Made by a program: the position numbers and the translations under genes
Part shown: positions 44,449-53,637 of the stretch, in pieces
Layout of the letters: the number at the start of each line of letters is the position of its first letter
How positions within the stretch are numbered: the stretch's first letter is position 1
Notes under the pieces: generated by a model
Seen by the model: the letters and a program-made list of their open reading frames with translations, nothing else
What the model was told of the DNA's origin: nothing
Databases searched by the model: none
Assembly: GCA_016705955.1 (NCBI GenBank)
Contig: JADJKO010000006.1
Coordinates: 62,001-126,000 of the forward strand
DNA from: Flavobacteriales bacterium
Lineage (GTDB): Bacteria; Bacteroidota; Bacteroidia; Flavobacteriales_F; PHOS-HE28
Reading direction: 5' to 3'
DNA length: 64,000 bases

Positions 44449-46288
44449 CGCCAACGGATCGCGCATCGCGCGGTGGACCATTGGGACCCTCGCGCTGCTC
44501 TTGCTCGTGTATGCGGTCGTACGTGCCTACACGGTCTCCTTCTCCTACGACGAGACCTTCACGTTCATGGAGCACGTGCGCAAAGGCGTGTTCTATCAGC
44601 GGGCCTTCGATCAGATGGGCGGCAATCACCACCTGCTGAATGTATGGGGCATGTGGGTATGCATGAAGCTCTTCGGAACGAGTGAACTAGCGTTGCGACT
44701 GCCCAACCTGTTGGCTTACGTGGGGTACCTCTATGCCTGTGCGCGGATCGCGCTTCGTGCGCGCCATGCGGTGCTGGCCATCGCGTTGTTCGTGCTGCTC
44801 AACATCCATCCGTACCTCATCGATTTCTTCTCGCTGGCCCGCGGCTACGGACTGGCAAATGGTTTCCTGATGATGAGCCTTTGGCAGGCCGTCAGGTATT
44901 TCGATGAAGGTGTGCAACGATCGCGACTGGCGTGGGCCATGGGGTTCGCTGCACTAGCCGCGATGTCGCATGTGATCATGATCAACTACCTGCTCGCATT
45001 CGGGCTCGCCATGATGATGGTGATCGCCTTTCGCGCATACCGCCAAGGACTCAAGGCATGGCGAGGACATCTGTTCGTGGTGTTCGGTATAGGCGCGTTG
45101 GGTTTGGTACTGATCCTTCCGAATGCGCTGGGTTTGTTCCATGGCGGCTCGCTCAACTTCGGTTGCGATGGGTTCTGGGGCTGCACGCTTCGGACGCTGA
45201 TGGAGAAGATGCTTTATCACGTGTGGTACGATCACGAACCGTTGGCGATCGTCTCGTGGACCTTGCTGCTCATCGGGGCGTGGTGCGCCACAACGCTTGC
45301 CGTTTCGTGGCGGAAGGAACGTTGGCGCGATCAGATGCCATTGCTGTTCGGGCTGCTGGTGTTGGGCCTCTGTGTGCTTTCCTTCATCGCGCAGCAGGTG
45401 CTCTTCGGTGTACCACTTCCACAGACCCGGACGGCCCTTTTCCTGGTGCCGTTGACCGCCTTCGTTCTTGTGTCGGCCTGCTTGGGGTGGAGAGGGAGCA
45501 CATGGCTGTCGAACGGGGTCGCAGTGCTTTTCTGCATTCCACTTCCATATCATCAAGCAAGGGCATTCGACCTCACGCGTTCCGAAGAATGGTTGTCCTC
45601 CGGTGAAGTGCGCAAGGCGTTGGAGATCATCGCCACCGACCATTTGCCGCTCACGGATATCCGGCCTGTAGTGAAGATCAGCTCCGGGTTCGAGTGTTCG
45701 GGATCATTGGCCTATTACATCCATACGCGCAATTGGCGGTGGCTCACGAACACCGATCGCGTGGGGCAGGACAGCTTCCCACGGAGCGATTACTACCTCG
45801 TGGAATGGGACGCGCACGACTTTGTGGATCACGCGAATTGCACTGAATTGTTCCATTCGAACACAACCGGCCTCTCGCTGTTCCGCGACGATCGTGTACG
45901 TGCGTTGGGGACCGACGTATTGCATCACGGACAGATCCCGGGTGCCGACCACGCCGATCCGTTGATGCGATCCATGGAATGGACCGTGCCGCCGGAATGG
46001 ACCCCCGGGCCAGTGCTTATCAGCGGGAGTGTGCGGGCGCTGGAGCGCAGGGATACGAACTGGATCGGGTTGACCTTGGAGTTGTTGCGGGATAATGTTG
46101 TCATCGAGAGTGACGGGCTACCGTCCCACCGGCAGGTGGTACACTACGGTGAATGGGGCACGACAAGCGTGGAGTTCATACCGAGGACCACGCTGCGCCC
46201 GGGAGACCTTGTTCGCTTCACCGTGCGACCGTGCTTTGTGGATCTCGCGATCGACCTGGGCGATGCGGATCTTTGGGTGTTGCGGTAG
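44429..46288 (+). CDS. Multispanning GT-C-type membrane protein (copy 3)
   Basis: 619 residues. SYDETFTF (D41-E42) stands after the first helix and PYLIDFFSLARGYGLANGFLM is the same family mark as in the two genes at 37728 and 39488. The C-terminus is again a soluble beta domain. The ATG used overlaps the GT2 gene stop by 20 bases. A probable partner of that GT2 enzyme. Acceptor unknown. Confidence 0.78.
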   Translation: MPAGSISANGSRIARWTIGTLALLLLVYAVVRAYTVSFSYDETFTFMEHVRKGVFYQRAFDQMGGNHHLLNVWGMWVCMKLFGTSELALRLPNLLAYVGYLYACARIALRARHAVLAIALFVLLNIHPYLIDFFSLARGYGLANGFLMMSLWQAVRYFDEGVQRSRLAWAMGFAALAAMSHVIMINYLLAFGLAMMMVIAFRAYRQGLKAWRGHLFVVFGIGALGLVLILPNALGLFHGGSLNFGCDGFWGCTLRTLMEKMLYHVWYDHEPLAIVSWTLLLIGAWCATTLAVSWRKERWRDQMPLLFGLLVLGLCVLSFIAQQVLFGVPLPQTRTALFLVPLTAFVLVSACLGWRGSTWLSNGVAVLFCIPLPYHQARAFDLTRSEEWLSSGEVRKALEIIATDHLPLTDIRPVVKISSGFECSGSLAYYIHTRNWRWLTNTDRVGQDSFPRSDYYLVEWDAHDFVDHANCTELFHSNTTGLSLFRDDRVRALGTDVLHHGQIPGADHADPLMRSMEWTVPPEWTPGPVLISGSVRALERRDTNWIGLTLELLRDNVVIESDGLPSHRQVVHYGEWGTTSVEFIPRTTLRPGDLVRFTVRPCFVDLAIDLGDADLWVLR

Positions 46289-46290
46289 GC

Positions 46291-46329
46291 GATCATTCAT
46301 GCACCCACGCCTAGGCGTGTGCCATGATC
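46291..46329. repeat. Hairpin-forming inverted repeat in the gap after the third GT-C gene
   Basis: A 14-base perfect palindrome (CACGCCTAGGCGTG, 46306-46319) lies within an outer pair GATCAT/ATGATC. It starts two bases after the gene stop, so it may be a terminator or an operator. The rest of the 145-base gap shows only a weak TCCCTTTG at 46365. Confidence 0.5.
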
Positions 46330-46433
46330 CCGGGTGGACGCCCCGGACCCGGTGCCGAGCATTGTCCCTTTGAGTAGTTTTCACCGCTGTTCCACTCCGC
46401 GAATGCAGATCCGCCAGTGATCCCGGTGAACGT

Positions 46434-47867
46434 ATGATGCACAAAGAGGGAGGTTCTGGTGCATTTCAACATGCGGTAACGCGTTGGCGCGGGTTCGGGC
46501 GGAACGCACTCTATTTCTTCCTAACGGGCTTGCTCGTCGCTGTGCCCGCTTTGATGAACCAATCGCCGCTGGTCTATACCGACTCGGGGGCCTTCATCGG
46601 AAGGATCTGGAGTTTGGAGGCCATGACCGACCGGCCGATCGGGTACCCGCTGATCATGCGTGCCGTCACTTGGCAGGTTTCGTTGTGGCCGGTGGTCTTC
46701 TTTCAAGGGATGATAAGCAGCTGGCTCATCTTCGAGGTCCTGCGCCAAGTGTTCCCACGCGCCAAGGCCATTTGGCGGATCCACATGGTCCTGCTCGCCG
46801 TGCTTGTGCTCACGTCCAGCCTGCCGTGGTACGCTGCGCAGATCATGCCCGATGCCTTGACGGCGCTGATCGCCCTGGTGCTTTTCCTGCTGTTCTTCGG
46901 AAAGGGGATCGCGCCACTGAAACTCGGGTTCCTATGGATCTGGCTCTTCTTCCTTGGCATCAGCCACCTCAGTCATCTCGCGATCCTGATGGCGATCACC
47001 GGATGCCTTCTGATCGCGCGAGGGTCGCTCGCGGGAAGGTCCTTTCTGGGTCAGCTGTCCTGGTGGAAGTGGTCCGGATCGTTGGCGTTGATCGTCGCGA
47101 GTGTTCTCTTCATCCAAGGCCACAATGCGCGGTGGGGTTATGGTCGCGTGCTCGCCCCGTCGACCGATCTGTTCTATGCGGCGAAACTGTGCGAATCCGG
47201 GGTGATGTACGAGCACCTCAAGCGATGCTGTCCGACCCATCATCATCCGCTTTGCGAACACATGGACCAGTTGAACACCACGGCCATGTTCTTCATCTGG
47301 AACAAGGATTCACCGATGAAGCCGGTGGGTTTGGAACAAGTGACGGCGAGCAAATTGATAGCGCCTCTGACGCACGAGGTACTGCATGATGTGCGCAACT
47401 GGCCATTGATCGCGTGGACCACCTTCACGGCCACCCTCGCGCAATTGGGCCAAGTGGAGATCGGCTCGGGCCTGCAGCCATATCGCGAGGATTCGTCGCC
47501 GTATTTCCACTACAAGTGGCACTTGCCTCATGAGCTTCCGTTCTACATGAGCAGTGCGCAGCAGCGGGGTGCCTTGCATTTCGAAATGGTGAATCACGTA
47601 TCGCATCTCGCCCTGTTGCTTTCCATTCTGATCCTTGCGCTCTATTGGAAAGGATCCTCGCTGCAATTACAGCGTTTCGTGGTGGTGGCCCTTGCGGTGG
47701 TATTCTTCAACGCGATGGTGACAGGTGGTGTGGCGAACGTGTACGACCGGCTTCAGGCCCGCGTGACCTGGTTGATCATCATCTCCGCTACGTTGATGAT
47801 CCTTTACCGATACAAAGACCGCTGGATAGCCGGGGAGGACAGCGCCCATGAGGCCGAGCCGTCATAG
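46434..47867 (+). CDS. Multispanning membrane protein, GT-C-like
   Basis: 477 residues with about 10 helices. After the first helix comes PLVYTDSGAFIGRIWSLEAMTDRPIGYPLIM, an acidic loop like those of GT-C enzymes though not the DE pair of its neighbours. A Cys/His-rich loop (RCCPTHHHPLCEH) lies in the periplasmic part. It has no close motif match in its neighbours, so its role as a glycosyltransferase is inferred from topology and context. Two ATG codons in a row at 46434 and 46437 can start it. Confidence 0.65.
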   Translation: MMHKEGGSGAFQHAVTRWRGFGRNALYFFLTGLLVAVPALMNQSPLVYTDSGAFIGRIWSLEAMTDRPIGYPLIMRAVTWQVSLWPVVFFQGMISSWLIFEVLRQVFPRAKAIWRIHMVLLAVLVLTSSLPWYAAQIMPDALTALIALVLFLLFFGKGIAPLKLGFLWIWLFFLGISHLSHLAILMAITGCLLIARGSLAGRSFLGQLSWWKWSGSLALIVASVLFIQGHNARWGYGRVLAPSTDLFYAAKLCESGVMYEHLKRCCPTHHHPLCEHMDQLNTTAMFFIWNKDSPMKPVGLEQVTASKLIAPLTHEVLHDVRNWPLIAWTTFTATLAQLGQVEIGSGLQPYREDSSPYFHYKWHLPHELPFYMSSAQQRGALHFEMVNHVSHLALLLSILILALYWKGSSLQLQRFVVVALAVVFFNAMVTGGVANVYDRLQARVTWLIIISATLMILYRYKDRWIAGEDSAHEAEPS

Positions 47868-47916
47868 GGGGCTGCGCACGGCATGGACCTAGAGGGTCGC
47901 TGCTCACGGAGCCTTC

Positions 47917-47924
47917 TATCTTCA
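47917..47924 (+). promoter_or_regulatory. -7-like box before the GT2 gene at 47943
   Basis: TATCTTCA, 18 bases before the GTG at 47943. If active it would exclude the ATG at 47883 as start. Confidence 0.35.
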
Positions 47925-47942
47925 CCGGCCATTTCGCAACCC

Positions 47943-48653
47943 GTGATCCGCACCCTTTCCATCATCATCCCCGCCTACAACGAGGAACGGACCATCCACC
48001 TGATCCTGGACAAGGTGCGCGACGTGGTGCTGCACCACGGTATCGGCAAGGAGGTGATCATCGTGAACGACGGTAGTACCGATGGCACGGTGCAGGCGAT
48101 CCAGTCCTACATGGGCGCGAACCCGGCCATGGGCATCCGCTTCATAGAGCAGCCGAGCAACATGGGCAAGGGCGCTGCGATCCATCGGGGGATCAAAGAG
48201 GCTACGGGCGAATACCTGATCGTGCAGGATGCCGACCTGGAGTACGATCCGCGCGAGTACAACGACCTGCTCCGACCTATGGTGGAAGGCTTTGCCGATG
48301 TGGTCTTCGGATCGCGCTTCATGGGCCACCACCCGCACCGCATCCTCTTCTACTGGCACAGCATCGGGAACCGTTTCCTCACGAGCTTGTCCAACATGTT
48401 CAACAATTTGAACCTGACGGACATGGAGACCTGCTACAAGCTCATGCGCAGCGACATCGCCAAAGGACTCGATCTGCGCGAAAAGCGTTTCGGGTTCGAA
48501 CCCGAGGTGACGGCCAAGCTGGCGCGCGTGAAAGGCGCACGGATCTACGAGGTCGGTATCAGCTACTACGGCCGCACCTATGCCGAAGGCAAGAAGATCG
48601 GCTGGAGGGATGGCGTCCGCGCCATCTGGTGCATTGTGAAGTACGGGCTCTGA
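47943..48653 (+). CDS. GT2 dolichol-phosphate-mannose-synthase-like glycosyltransferase
   Basis: 236 residues without C-terminal helices, the short DPM1 type. LSIIIPAYNEERTIHLIL, IIVNDGSTDGT, NMGKGAAIHRGIKEATGEYLIVQDADLEYDP and the QxxRFGFEPE-like EKRFGFEPEVTAKLA are all in place. It makes a polyprenyl-phospho-sugar. The start is taken as GTG (VIRTLSIIIP), supported by an upstream TATCTTCA; the first possible start is an ATG 20 codons earlier. Next gene is another GT2. Confidence 0.9.
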   Translation: MIRTLSIIIPAYNEERTIHLILDKVRDVVLHHGIGKEVIIVNDGSTDGTVQAIQSYMGANPAMGIRFIEQPSNMGKGAAIHRGIKEATGEYLIVQDADLEYDPREYNDLLRPMVEGFADVVFGSRFMGHHPHRILFYWHSIGNRFLTSLSNMFNNLNLTDMETCYKLMRSDIAKGLDLREKRFGFEPEVTAKLARVKGARIYEVGISYYGRTYAEGKKIGWRDGVRAIWCIVKYGL

Positions 48654-48661
48654 TCAGCGTT

Positions 48662-49381
48662 ATGGCCGATCGGATCCTCCACATCATCATCCCCTGTTAC
48701 AACCCACCTGCTGGCTGGGATCTGCGCTTGATCGATCAGGGCACTGAATTGATGCGACGGTTGTCCGAGGTGTCACTCCGGTTCACGGTGGTGGAGGATG
48801 GTTCGGCGTACGCCATTGATGAAGCGAGGAAGCGCGCAGTGACAACAGCTCTCGGTGAGGTGGAGTGGCTTGCGCATAGCGTGAACCGAGGCAAGGGCGC
48901 TGCGTTGCGCACCGGCGCATCCGGTTGTACGGATGGCCCCTGCCTCTTCACCGATGTGGATGTGCCCTACACCGTGGACAGCATGGTGGACGCCTGTCGC
49001 GCATTGTTGGCCGGAGCGAACGTGGTGCTGGGTCAACGCAAGAGCACGTACTACGAACGTGTGCCCTGGGCGCGACGGGTGATCAGCAAGAGCTTCCGCT
49101 GGGTGTTGCGCCACATCGTGCGCCTGCCGATCACCGACACGCAATGCGGGTTGAAGGGATTCGATCAGCGCGGCCGGGAGGTGTTCCTGAGTACCACCAT
49201 CGACCGCTTCCTGTTCGACATGGAATTCGTGATGCTTGTTTCTCGTCGCAAGGACCTAGGTGTGGAAACGATCGATGCGCAACTGGATGAAGGCATCCGC
49301 TTCAGCAGGATGAACTATCGGATCCTGTTGGGTGAATCCGTGAACTTCCTCAAGGTGCTGCTGCGCGGCTATCCGAAGTGA
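48662..49381 (+). CDS. GT2-type glycosyltransferase
   Basis: 239 residues. The GT-A frame is visible but the first motif is altered (LHIIIPCYNPPAGWDLRLID instead of PAYNEE): VVEDGSAY, NRGKGAALRTGASGC, FTDVDVPYTVDSM and DTQCGLKGFDQRG keep the nucleotide-binding logic of polyprenyl-phosphate synthases. No membrane helix. It follows the other GT2 by eight bases. The last 32 bases overlap the convergent GT-C-like gene. Confidence 0.85.
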   Translation: MADRILHIIIPCYNPPAGWDLRLIDQGTELMRRLSEVSLRFTVVEDGSAYAIDEARKRAVTTALGEVEWLAHSVNRGKGAALRTGASGCTDGPCLFTDVDVPYTVDSMVDACRALLAGANVVLGQRKSTYYERVPWARRVISKSFRWVLRHIVRLPITDTQCGLKGFDQRGREVFLSTTIDRFLFDMEFVMLVSRRKDLGVETIDAQLDEGIRFSRMNYRILLGESVNFLKVLLRGYPK

Positions 49382-51668
49382 GCGGCACGTTGTTCAGAAA
49401 GACCACTGGCTTTCCTTCCCACGCCCCTTCGCGCCAAACATCCACATTCACCGGGCGCAATACGATGTGGCTTGCGGTGAAGCGTTGGCCCATATCGTCC
49501 GGCCCTTTCAGTAGGAACTTGTAGGATCGCCCACGTTCGGGAGGCGTGAAGGTGAGTGTGGCCATGGTGCGGTCGTCCGAGGATTGCATAGGCATGGAAC
49601 GCACATTGCGCAGAATGCCCCAATGCATATCCGTTCCATCCGCGCGGACGTGCTCCAGGATCAAGGAGATGTTGATCGCGGCCTGGTCCACGGCATGGAA
49701 CTCGAAGCTCAGTTCATAGGTGGTGGCGGTGTCGAGCTGGCCGGGTTCCACGAAGAGCACATCGGTGTAATCCCGAACGATGCTCGTGATCATGTCAGGT
49801 ACCATTCGAAGCTGCTGAAGCGCATCCCCGGAAGGAATGCTATCACTTACGGATACCCGCCATTCTCCATGCGCAGGCATCGCATCCTTCAGGCGTGCGT
49901 AGGTGGCCAAGCGGTCCGCACGATCATCCATAAAGAGCGATCCAGCTGAGATCAGCCGCAAACTTCCAGCACCGTTCTCGATGATCGGGTTGCCCTTGTC
50001 CCAAAGCGCCTGTTCCTCGGTCTCCAATGGGGAGGCACCTCGGAACAGGAGGAACATCGCATCGCCGGGGATCTCATCAACGAGTCGTTTGGAGAAGGTG
50101 CTTGGCGAGAACAAGGCGAGCAGGTTCCGTGTTCGTTGCAGGGAGGCGCGACTCGTGAGCCCGGCCAGCAGTGGGATCCCGCTATGGAACGCCAAGGGCA
50201 TGGCTTCGGCCAAGAATGGTTTCGGCGCGTCCTTCTGGTACAACTCCGACCCTTCATGGTGATAGGGTAGCGGAATGGTCGCCACCGCATTGCTCTTCCG
50301 TGCCATCGCGATCAAGGCGCCCTGTTCCGCGCTGACTTCGTCAAAGCGGAACACATTCGATGCATGACCCAACGAGGCGCTCACATCCACATGGTAGGCC
50401 CAGCCTTCACGCGCATAGAAACCGATCACGATCGTGTACACCGTAATGGCCGCCCAGCGACGAATGCCTTCCCCCGCGAACAGCCAATGGTACAAGCGCG
50501 TGGTGCAGAAGACCGCGCACGCGAAGTAGAAGACCCATGCGAAGCGTCCTGCACCGCGGAATTGCGCGAGCATCGGCATCCATTCGCCGAACCAGTCCTG
50601 CCAGAATCCCATGGCGAAGAGCAGCACGAGGAAACTTGCACCAAGCAACAGTCCGGCATCGTCGAGCGACGTGCGATCAGAGCGCACGGTCCAGCGCTTC
50701 ACCTGCACACCACCGGCGATCACGAGCAGCAGGATCGAACTTGAACCGAGGTAGCACCAGGTCTCCCAATCGATCGCGTCGTATTGGATGAATTCGCGCA
50801 GCGGTGTAACGAAGGGGTCGTGCGTGGGCACGATCAGGCTCATCAACGTTGAGCTGAACCGGTCAAGTCCTTGCGGCGATGCGGGTCTATCGGTGGTCGC
50901 ATCACCCCAACCGAGCAGGACGAGGAAGAGCAGCATCGGCCCGATCGCCATGATCACCGGCTCGAGGTAGGTCCGGCGCTTGCGCACATGATCCCCGGTG
51001 CGCAGCAACAGCAAGCAGGCGTAATAGCTCAGGAAGAGCAACACACCCATGAAGCCGAGGTACGGGTGTATGAGGAAGCAGCCGAGCAGGACCAGTCCGG
51101 AGCCGATGCTCCACTTCAGCCAACGGTTGCTTCCGCGCGTGCGCAACAGCAAGAGGAAGAGCAGAGGGATGATCCACGCGTGGGCGAGTGAGAGGTGCCC
51201 CCCCAAGCGGAAGAGCTGCGGCTGCAACAGCGCAATGCCGAACGCGCCGATCGCTGCGGCCCACGGCGCCACCTTCAATTCACGCAACACGGCGAAGAGG
51301 CACCACGCGCACGCCAGCAGTCCGAAGAGGAGCAGGACGTTGAGGATCCCGACCGCGTGCGGTGCCAGGAAAGGGAGCAATTGCAACACCCAACTGAGCA
51401 AGGGGTGGCCATCCGTGTAGAAGACCTGCTCGCCGTACGGGGTGCTGGAACCTCCGTAGTGCAGCAAGGAAGCGTCGCGGTTCGCGTGCCAGACCAGTGT
51501 GAAATAGTTCTTCATGCCATCGCCGCCGCTGACCAGCAGCACATGGTCCGGAGTGGCGAGCACGTGGCCGTAGAAGTGCAGGATGATGGCGATCATGCAC
51601 ACCGTGAGCATCGTCCACCAGAAGGTGATCGGGCTTCGCAACGGGATACGCAGTCGTGCGAGGAACAT
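49350..51668 (-). CDS. Large multispanning membrane protein, GT-C/YfhO-like
   Basis: 772 residues: some 11-12 helices in the first 480, then a large soluble part with a beta domain at the C-terminus. The first loop (LLVSGGDGMKNYFTLVWH ... GEQVFYTDGHPLLSWVL) resembles membrane glycosyltransferases of unknown acceptor found beside glycan genes. The start MFLARLRIPLRS was chosen as the first ATG before helix one; a GATCTTCG box is six bases upstream. It is divergent from the 604-residue membrane gene that follows. Confidence 0.75.
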   Translation of the reverse strand: MFLARLRIPLRSPITFWWTMLTVCMIAIILHFYGHVLATPDHVLLVSGGDGMKNYFTLVWHANRDASLLHYGGSSTPYGEQVFYTDGHPLLSWVLQLLPFLAPHAVGILNVLLLFGLLACAWCLFAVLRELKVAPWAAAIGAFGIALLQPQLFRLGGHLSLAHAWIIPLLFLLLLRTRGSNRWLKWSIGSGLVLLGCFLIHPYLGFMGVLLFLSYYACLLLLRTGDHVRKRRTYLEPVIMAIGPMLLFLVLLGWGDATTDRPASPQGLDRFSSTLMSLIVPTHDPFVTPLREFIQYDAIDWETWCYLGSSSILLLVIAGGVQVKRWTVRSDRTSLDDAGLLLGASFLVLLFAMGFWQDWFGEWMPMLAQFRGAGRFAWVFYFACAVFCTTRLYHWLFAGEGIRRWAAITVYTIVIGFYAREGWAYHVDVSASLGHASNVFRFDEVSAEQGALIAMARKSNAVATIPLPYHHEGSELYQKDAPKPFLAEAMPLAFHSGIPLLAGLTSRASLQRTRNLLALFSPSTFSKRLVDEIPGDAMFLLFRGASPLETEEQALWDKGNPIIENGAGSLRLISAGSLFMDDRADRLATYARLKDAMPAHGEWRVSVSDSIPSGDALQQLRMVPDMITSIVRDYTDVLFVEPGQLDTATTYELSFEFHAVDQAAINISLILEHVRADGTDMHWGILRNVRSMPMQSSDDRTMATLTFTPPERGRSYKFLLKGPDDMGQRFTASHIVLRPVNVDVWREGAWEGKPVVFLNNVPLTSDSRAAAP

Positions 51669-51674
51669 CGGCGG

Positions 51675-51682
51675 CGAAGATC
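51675..51682 (-). promoter_or_regulatory. -7-like box before the 772-residue membrane protein
   Basis: GATCTTCG on the minus strand, six bases from ATG 51668. Confidence 0.3.
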
Positions 51683-51742
51683 GGTGCTGTGGCAACTTCG
51701 CCGCTACTTCTTCGCGATAGCAGGACCGAGCACGATCCGCTC

Positions 51743-51750
51743 TACTTTTC
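51743..51750 (+). promoter_or_regulatory. -7-like box upstream of the 604-residue membrane protein
   Basis: TACTTTTC, four bases before an ATG at 51755 that opens a 23-codon reading frame. Confidence 0.4.
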
Positions 51751-51754
51751 GGCG

Positions 51755-51826
51755 ATGAGGCAAGGGATGTCCGCTCCGCTAAGGGTGTGGAACACGAAAC
51801 CCGATCCACCGATCATCGGGTCATGA
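51755..51826 (+). CDS. Possible 23-residue leader peptide
   Basis: ATG AGG CAA GGG ... GGG TCA TGA, 23 codons. It begins four bases after a TACTTTTC box and its stop overlaps the start codon of the following membrane protein as ATGA. Sequence MRQGMSAPLRVWNTKPDPP has no recognised motif. It could be a translated leader that couples the main gene, or chance: the main gene may instead start at GTG 51787. Confidence 0.3.
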   Translation: MRQGMSAPLRVWNTKPDPPIIGS

Positions 51827-53637
51827 GCGAAAGCGCGCAACTCAACGCTCCCGGACAGCGCACCATCCTGATCGCCGGCACCGTGGTGTTGGCCGTGCTC
51901 GGGGCCTTCGCATGGACCTACTACCTGGAGCGCACGGCCTGTGCCGACAGCGCTTTCTTCTCTTGGCTGATGATCGATGAGCAGTCGCCGGTGAGTGTGC
52001 TGGGACGGTACGGCTCCTGGCTGGTACAACTGCCAGCGGTGGTTCTTATTTGGATCGGGGCCCCGTTGCGCACGGTGCTCCACGTGTACTCACTTTCCTT
52101 CATCATCTTCCATGCGATCATCTATTGGATCCTGGTCTTCAAGCTGAAGGATCGCAGAGCGATGTTCGCGCTGCCGATCACGCTCACGGCCGGTTTGCAC
52201 TACATGTTCTACTACGGGATCAGCGAACTGTACCAGGGTCTTTCGTTCACCATCCTCCTTTGGGTGGTCATCGGCCGGGTGTTGCAGGCCGATGCGCGGA
52301 GATCCTACTTCCGCTGGCTTGCACTCGCGTTGGCGCTCAATGTGTGGAACTCCTTCTACCATCAACTGCTCGTGCTTCCGCTGATCTTCATCCTGGGGTA
52401 CGAGTTCCTCGCATCGGATCGGAGAGGGAGGATCCGGCTGCTTTTGATGGGAGGTGTGATGGTGCTGTGGTACTTGGTGCGGATCAAGACGATGGCGACA
52501 TCCTCCTACGAGCAATCGCGTATGCCCACGGTGGCGGACCTTGCGCACTACAGCACGCACTGGTTGCAGTTGGAGAGCACCACCTACCTCTTCGAAGTGT
52601 GGACGAAGTTCCGTGGCCTTCTGGTGTTGATCGCCGGAGGACTCGTGATCGGGATCGTGAAGCGGGCGTGGCTCCGCACGGCATGGACACTCGTGTTCTC
52701 CCTGTTGTTCCTGCTCCTCGTCCTCATTGTGGATCGCGATGGCAAAGCGGTCATGATCTTCGAGAACTACTATCCGGTCCTGGGCCTGGTCTGGGCCGTC
52801 CAGTTCATTTCGTTGGCCACCGGTGAAGGGAAGGGCATGGCAGGATCACGCGTCGCACTCTTCATCGCCGTGTGTTCGCTCGGTCTCTTGCAGATCCACC
52901 GCGCGCATTACCGGATCTCCGAGAAGGTGGCCTATGCGCAGCGGATCACCTCCTTCTGGGAAGCGCAGGGCAAACCGAAGATCCTGGTGAAGCAGCAGAA
53001 TTATCCGTGGAAGTATGGCATCGGAGAGTGGGCGGCATGCTTCGAATCCGCACTGGTTTCAGCGGTGAATGACCCGGCCAGAGCCGCCACGATCTTCGTG
53101 TCCCAGGATCAAGTGCTGCTGGACAGTGTTCGGACAAGAAAGGACCAGTTCCTCGGCCCTGAATGGTTCCCGCTGTGGTTCGGCCTCTCCGGCTTGGATC
53201 AACGCTATTTCGACTTCCCCACGGATACCGGCTACATCTGGGCGAATACCGTGGACACCACCTTCGACCTGACCCGATTGGAGCTTCGCGCCCCGCTGAT
53301 CCCGTTCCGCATGGCGCCGGATCGCTTCAGCGTGGTGCCGATCATCATCCACAATCCCACCATGCAACGGATGCCGTCATGCACCGCGGAGGGCAAGCCC
53401 GTGCGACTGGGCTACCGATTATTCCGCAAGGACAGCGGCATCGAGTACGTGAAGGGATCCGAGATGACGGCGCTGGAAACCGACATCCCACCAGGCATGA
53501 CCTATCACCAGAGTTTGGTGATCGAACGCCCGAAGGATCGCGGCACGTACTGGGTCATTGCCGACCTGTTGGTGGATGGACAACCCTTCGGGAAGTATGC
53601 CACATTCGATATCGTTGTGGACTACTCGCCGTTCTGA
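51823..53637 (+). CDS. Multispanning membrane protein, GT-C-like
   Basis: 604 residues; about ten helices over the first 380 residues and a soluble beta-rich C-terminus (MPSCTAEGKPVRLGYRLFRKD ... KYATFDIVVDYSPF). First loop: ERTACADSAFFSWLMIDEQSPVSVLGRYGSWL, acidic like GT-C enzymes. Placed at the far end of the glycan cluster. It shares the layout of its neighbours, so a sugar-transfer role is plausible but not shown. ATG 51823 was chosen; GTG 51787 in the same frame is possible. Its stop abuts the stop of the convergent exonuclease. Confidence 0.7.
   Translation: MSESAQLNAPGQRTILIAGTVVLAVLGAFAWTYYLERTACADSAFFSWLMIDEQSPVSVLGRYGSWLVQLPAVVLIWIGAPLRTVLHVYSLSFIIFHAIIYWILVFKLKDRRAMFALPITLTAGLHYMFYYGISELYQGLSFTILLWVVIGRVLQADARRSYFRWLALALALNVWNSFYHQLLVLPLIFILGYEFLASDRRGRIRLLLMGGVMVLWYLVRIKTMATSSYEQSRMPTVADLAHYSTHWLQLESTTYLFEVWTKFRGLLVLIAGGLVIGIVKRAWLRTAWTLVFSLLFLLLVLIVDRDGKAVMIFENYYPVLGLVWAVQFISLATGEGKGMAGSRVALFIAVCSLGLLQIHRAHYRISEKVAYAQRITSFWEAQGKPKILVKQQNYPWKYGIGEWAACFESALVSAVNDPARAATIFVSQDQVLLDSVRTRKDQFLGPEWFPLWFGLSGLDQRYFDFPTDTGYIWANTVDTTFDLTRLELRAPLIPFRMAPDRFSVVPIIIHNPTMQRMPSCTAEGKPVRLGYRLFRKDSGIEYVKGSEMTALETDIPPGMTYHQSLVIERPKDRGTYWVIADLLVDGQPFGKYATFDIVVDYSPF

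Noticed and set aside
46365..46372. TCCCTTTG as promoter for the membrane gene at 46434
   Set aside because: Two uncertain features: off-consensus at the A, and 61 bases from the start, with no -33 element.
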